10,666 bases of DNA from NCBI GenBank assembly GCA_020216925.1, contig JAIWOL010000165.1, positions 1 to 10,666 on the forward strand. The letters are read 5' to 3'. Source of the DNA: Thiobacillus sp. (lineage in GTDB: Bacteria > Pseudomonadota > Gammaproteobacteria > Burkholderiales > Thiobacillaceae). Below, piece after piece: positions 10,017-10,666 of the stretch; the stretch's first letter is position 1; every line of letters starts with the position of its first letter. Under the pieces are notes generated by a model. The model had not been told where the DNA came from, did no database searches, and was given only the letters and a program-made list of their open reading frames with translations. The position numbers were made by a program, and so were the translations under genes.

Positions 10017-10576
10017 GCCCGCGCGCCCTGCTGATCGCCTCTTTCAAAGCGGCTGTTGATGCTGCCGCCCCTGCGCTGCGCGTGCCCCCTCATCTCCCTC
10101 CGCCACCGCGCGGACGGACTCTGGTTCTGGGCGGTGGCAAGGCTGCGGCAAGCATGGCAGCCGCGGTCGAGGCCCACTGGCCCGCCTCGGCCCCGCTGTC
10201 GGGTCTGGTCGTTACCCGCTACCAGCACGGCTTGCCCACCCGGCGCATCGATGTCGTGGAAGCCAGCCATCCCCTCCCGGACGGACGCGGCGAAGCTGCC
10301 GCGCTGCGGATGCTGGAACAAGCCGGACAATTGACTGAAGACGATCTGTTGCTGGCCCTGATTTCAGGCGGGGGCTCCAGCCTTCTGGCCGCTCCCGTCG
10401 AAGGCGTCACCCTGAAGGCATTGCGGCAGCTCACCAAGATGCTGCTGGGCGCCGGAGCGACCATTCAGGAAATCAACACGGTGCGTAAACACCTCACCCG
10501 GCTGTCCGGCGGGCAACTCGCTCGCGCCGCGAAGGGCGCGCGCGTTCTCGCGCTCATCATCTCAGACGTGGTTGGC
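10013..10576 (+). pseudogene. Glycerate 2-kinase (GckA/TtuD type), 5' part, interrupted
   Basis: The intact family phosphorylates D-glycerate to 2-phosphoglycerate with ATP, feeding glycolate, glyoxylate or tartrate breakdown into central metabolism. The 188 visible codons belong to the N-terminal DUF4147 domain: a VLGGGKAAASM motif with Lys43 (37-47), SHPLPDGRGE (85-94), ISGGGSSLL (117-125), NTVRKHLTRLSGGQLA (155-170) and LALIISDVVG (179-188). Family members are about 420-450 residues and continue after this last motif with a Gly-Asp-rich segment and, later, the MOFRL domain; both are missing. From 10577 the frame stays open but encodes an unrelated tail rich in Pro, Thr, Ser and Gln, encoded by a 23-bp repeat array. 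The ATG overlaps the RND permease stop (ATGA), so the kinase was translated from the efflux operon transcript. I infer that an insertion broke the gene and that the rest lies beyond the window. Confidence 0.85.
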
Positions 10577-10666
10577 TGCATATTCCACTCCAAAACCGCC
10601 ACTCATTCCACTCCAAAACCGCCACTCATTCCAATCCAAAACCGCCAGCAATTCCAATCCAAACCC
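10577..10666. mobile_element. Terminal part of an insertion sequence, probably IS21 family (incomplete)
   Basis: Glycerate kinase similarity stops exactly before TGCATATTCC at 10577. The DNA beyond is AT-richer, has no coding signature and consists of direct repeats. IS21-family elements typically begin with TG, end with CA and carry several repeated transposase-binding sequences inside each end, which is what is seen here. No istA/istB coding sequence, opposite end or target duplication is visible, so family assignment rests on the end structure alone. Another IS or transposon with repeated ends is possible. Orientation of the element is unknown. Confidence 0.55.
10582..10666. repeat. Tandem 23-bp direct repeats, three full copies and one partial
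   Basis: Copies begin at 10582, 10605, 10628 and 10651, a strict 23-base period. Copies 1 and 2 are identical; copy 3 differs at position 7 (C to A) and in its last three bases; copy 4 is cut by the window edge after 16 bases and ends AAACCC instead of AAAACC. The shared core is ATTCCANTCCAAAACCGCC. There are no spacers, so it is not a CRISPR array. Confidence 0.93.

Noticed and set aside
10582..10666. CRISPR array
   Set aside because: The repeats are directly abutting with a constant 23-base period and no unique spacers.

Overview
This is a GC-rich stretch of proteobacterial chromosome, most likely from a betaproteobacterium, perhaps a Thiobacillus-like or other Nitrosomonadales lineage. 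The basis is the high GC content, the divergent ssb / MFS / uvrA arrangement and the style of the proteins. The genus is an inference; there is no rRNA or other marker here. Most of the window is housekeeping or ordinary accessory sequence. The one clearly unusual place is the right edge.

Left part (1-1783): the start of ssb (runs off the left edge) and a YajR-like MFS transporter are both read leftward. The transporter and uvrA diverge from a short AT-richer gap that holds overlapping -10-like hexamers for both directions. Middle (1784-5342): uvrA, full length at 940 codons, is followed after one base by an RsuA/RluF-type rRNA pseudouridine synthase, so the two are probably translated as a coupled pair.

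Next (5343-5901): a small alanine-rich lipoprotein forms its own transcription unit, with a recognisable promoter, a good ribosome binding site and a textbook Rho-independent terminator (7-bp GC stem, TTCG loop, six T). Right part (5902-10576): an RND efflux adaptor, an RND inner-membrane permease and the first 188 codons of a GckA/TtuD-type glycerate 2-kinase are chained by two 4-base ATGA overlaps. No outer-membrane TolC-like gene is visible.

Right edge (10577-10666): the glycerate kinase reading frame loses all family similarity just after its ISDVVG motif. It runs into DNA that begins TG and carries three to four copies of a 23-bp direct repeat. I read this as the terminal part of an insertion sequence, most like the IS21 family, which has disrupted the kinase. 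The element's body and the far end of the kinase lie outside the window, so this reading is not proven.
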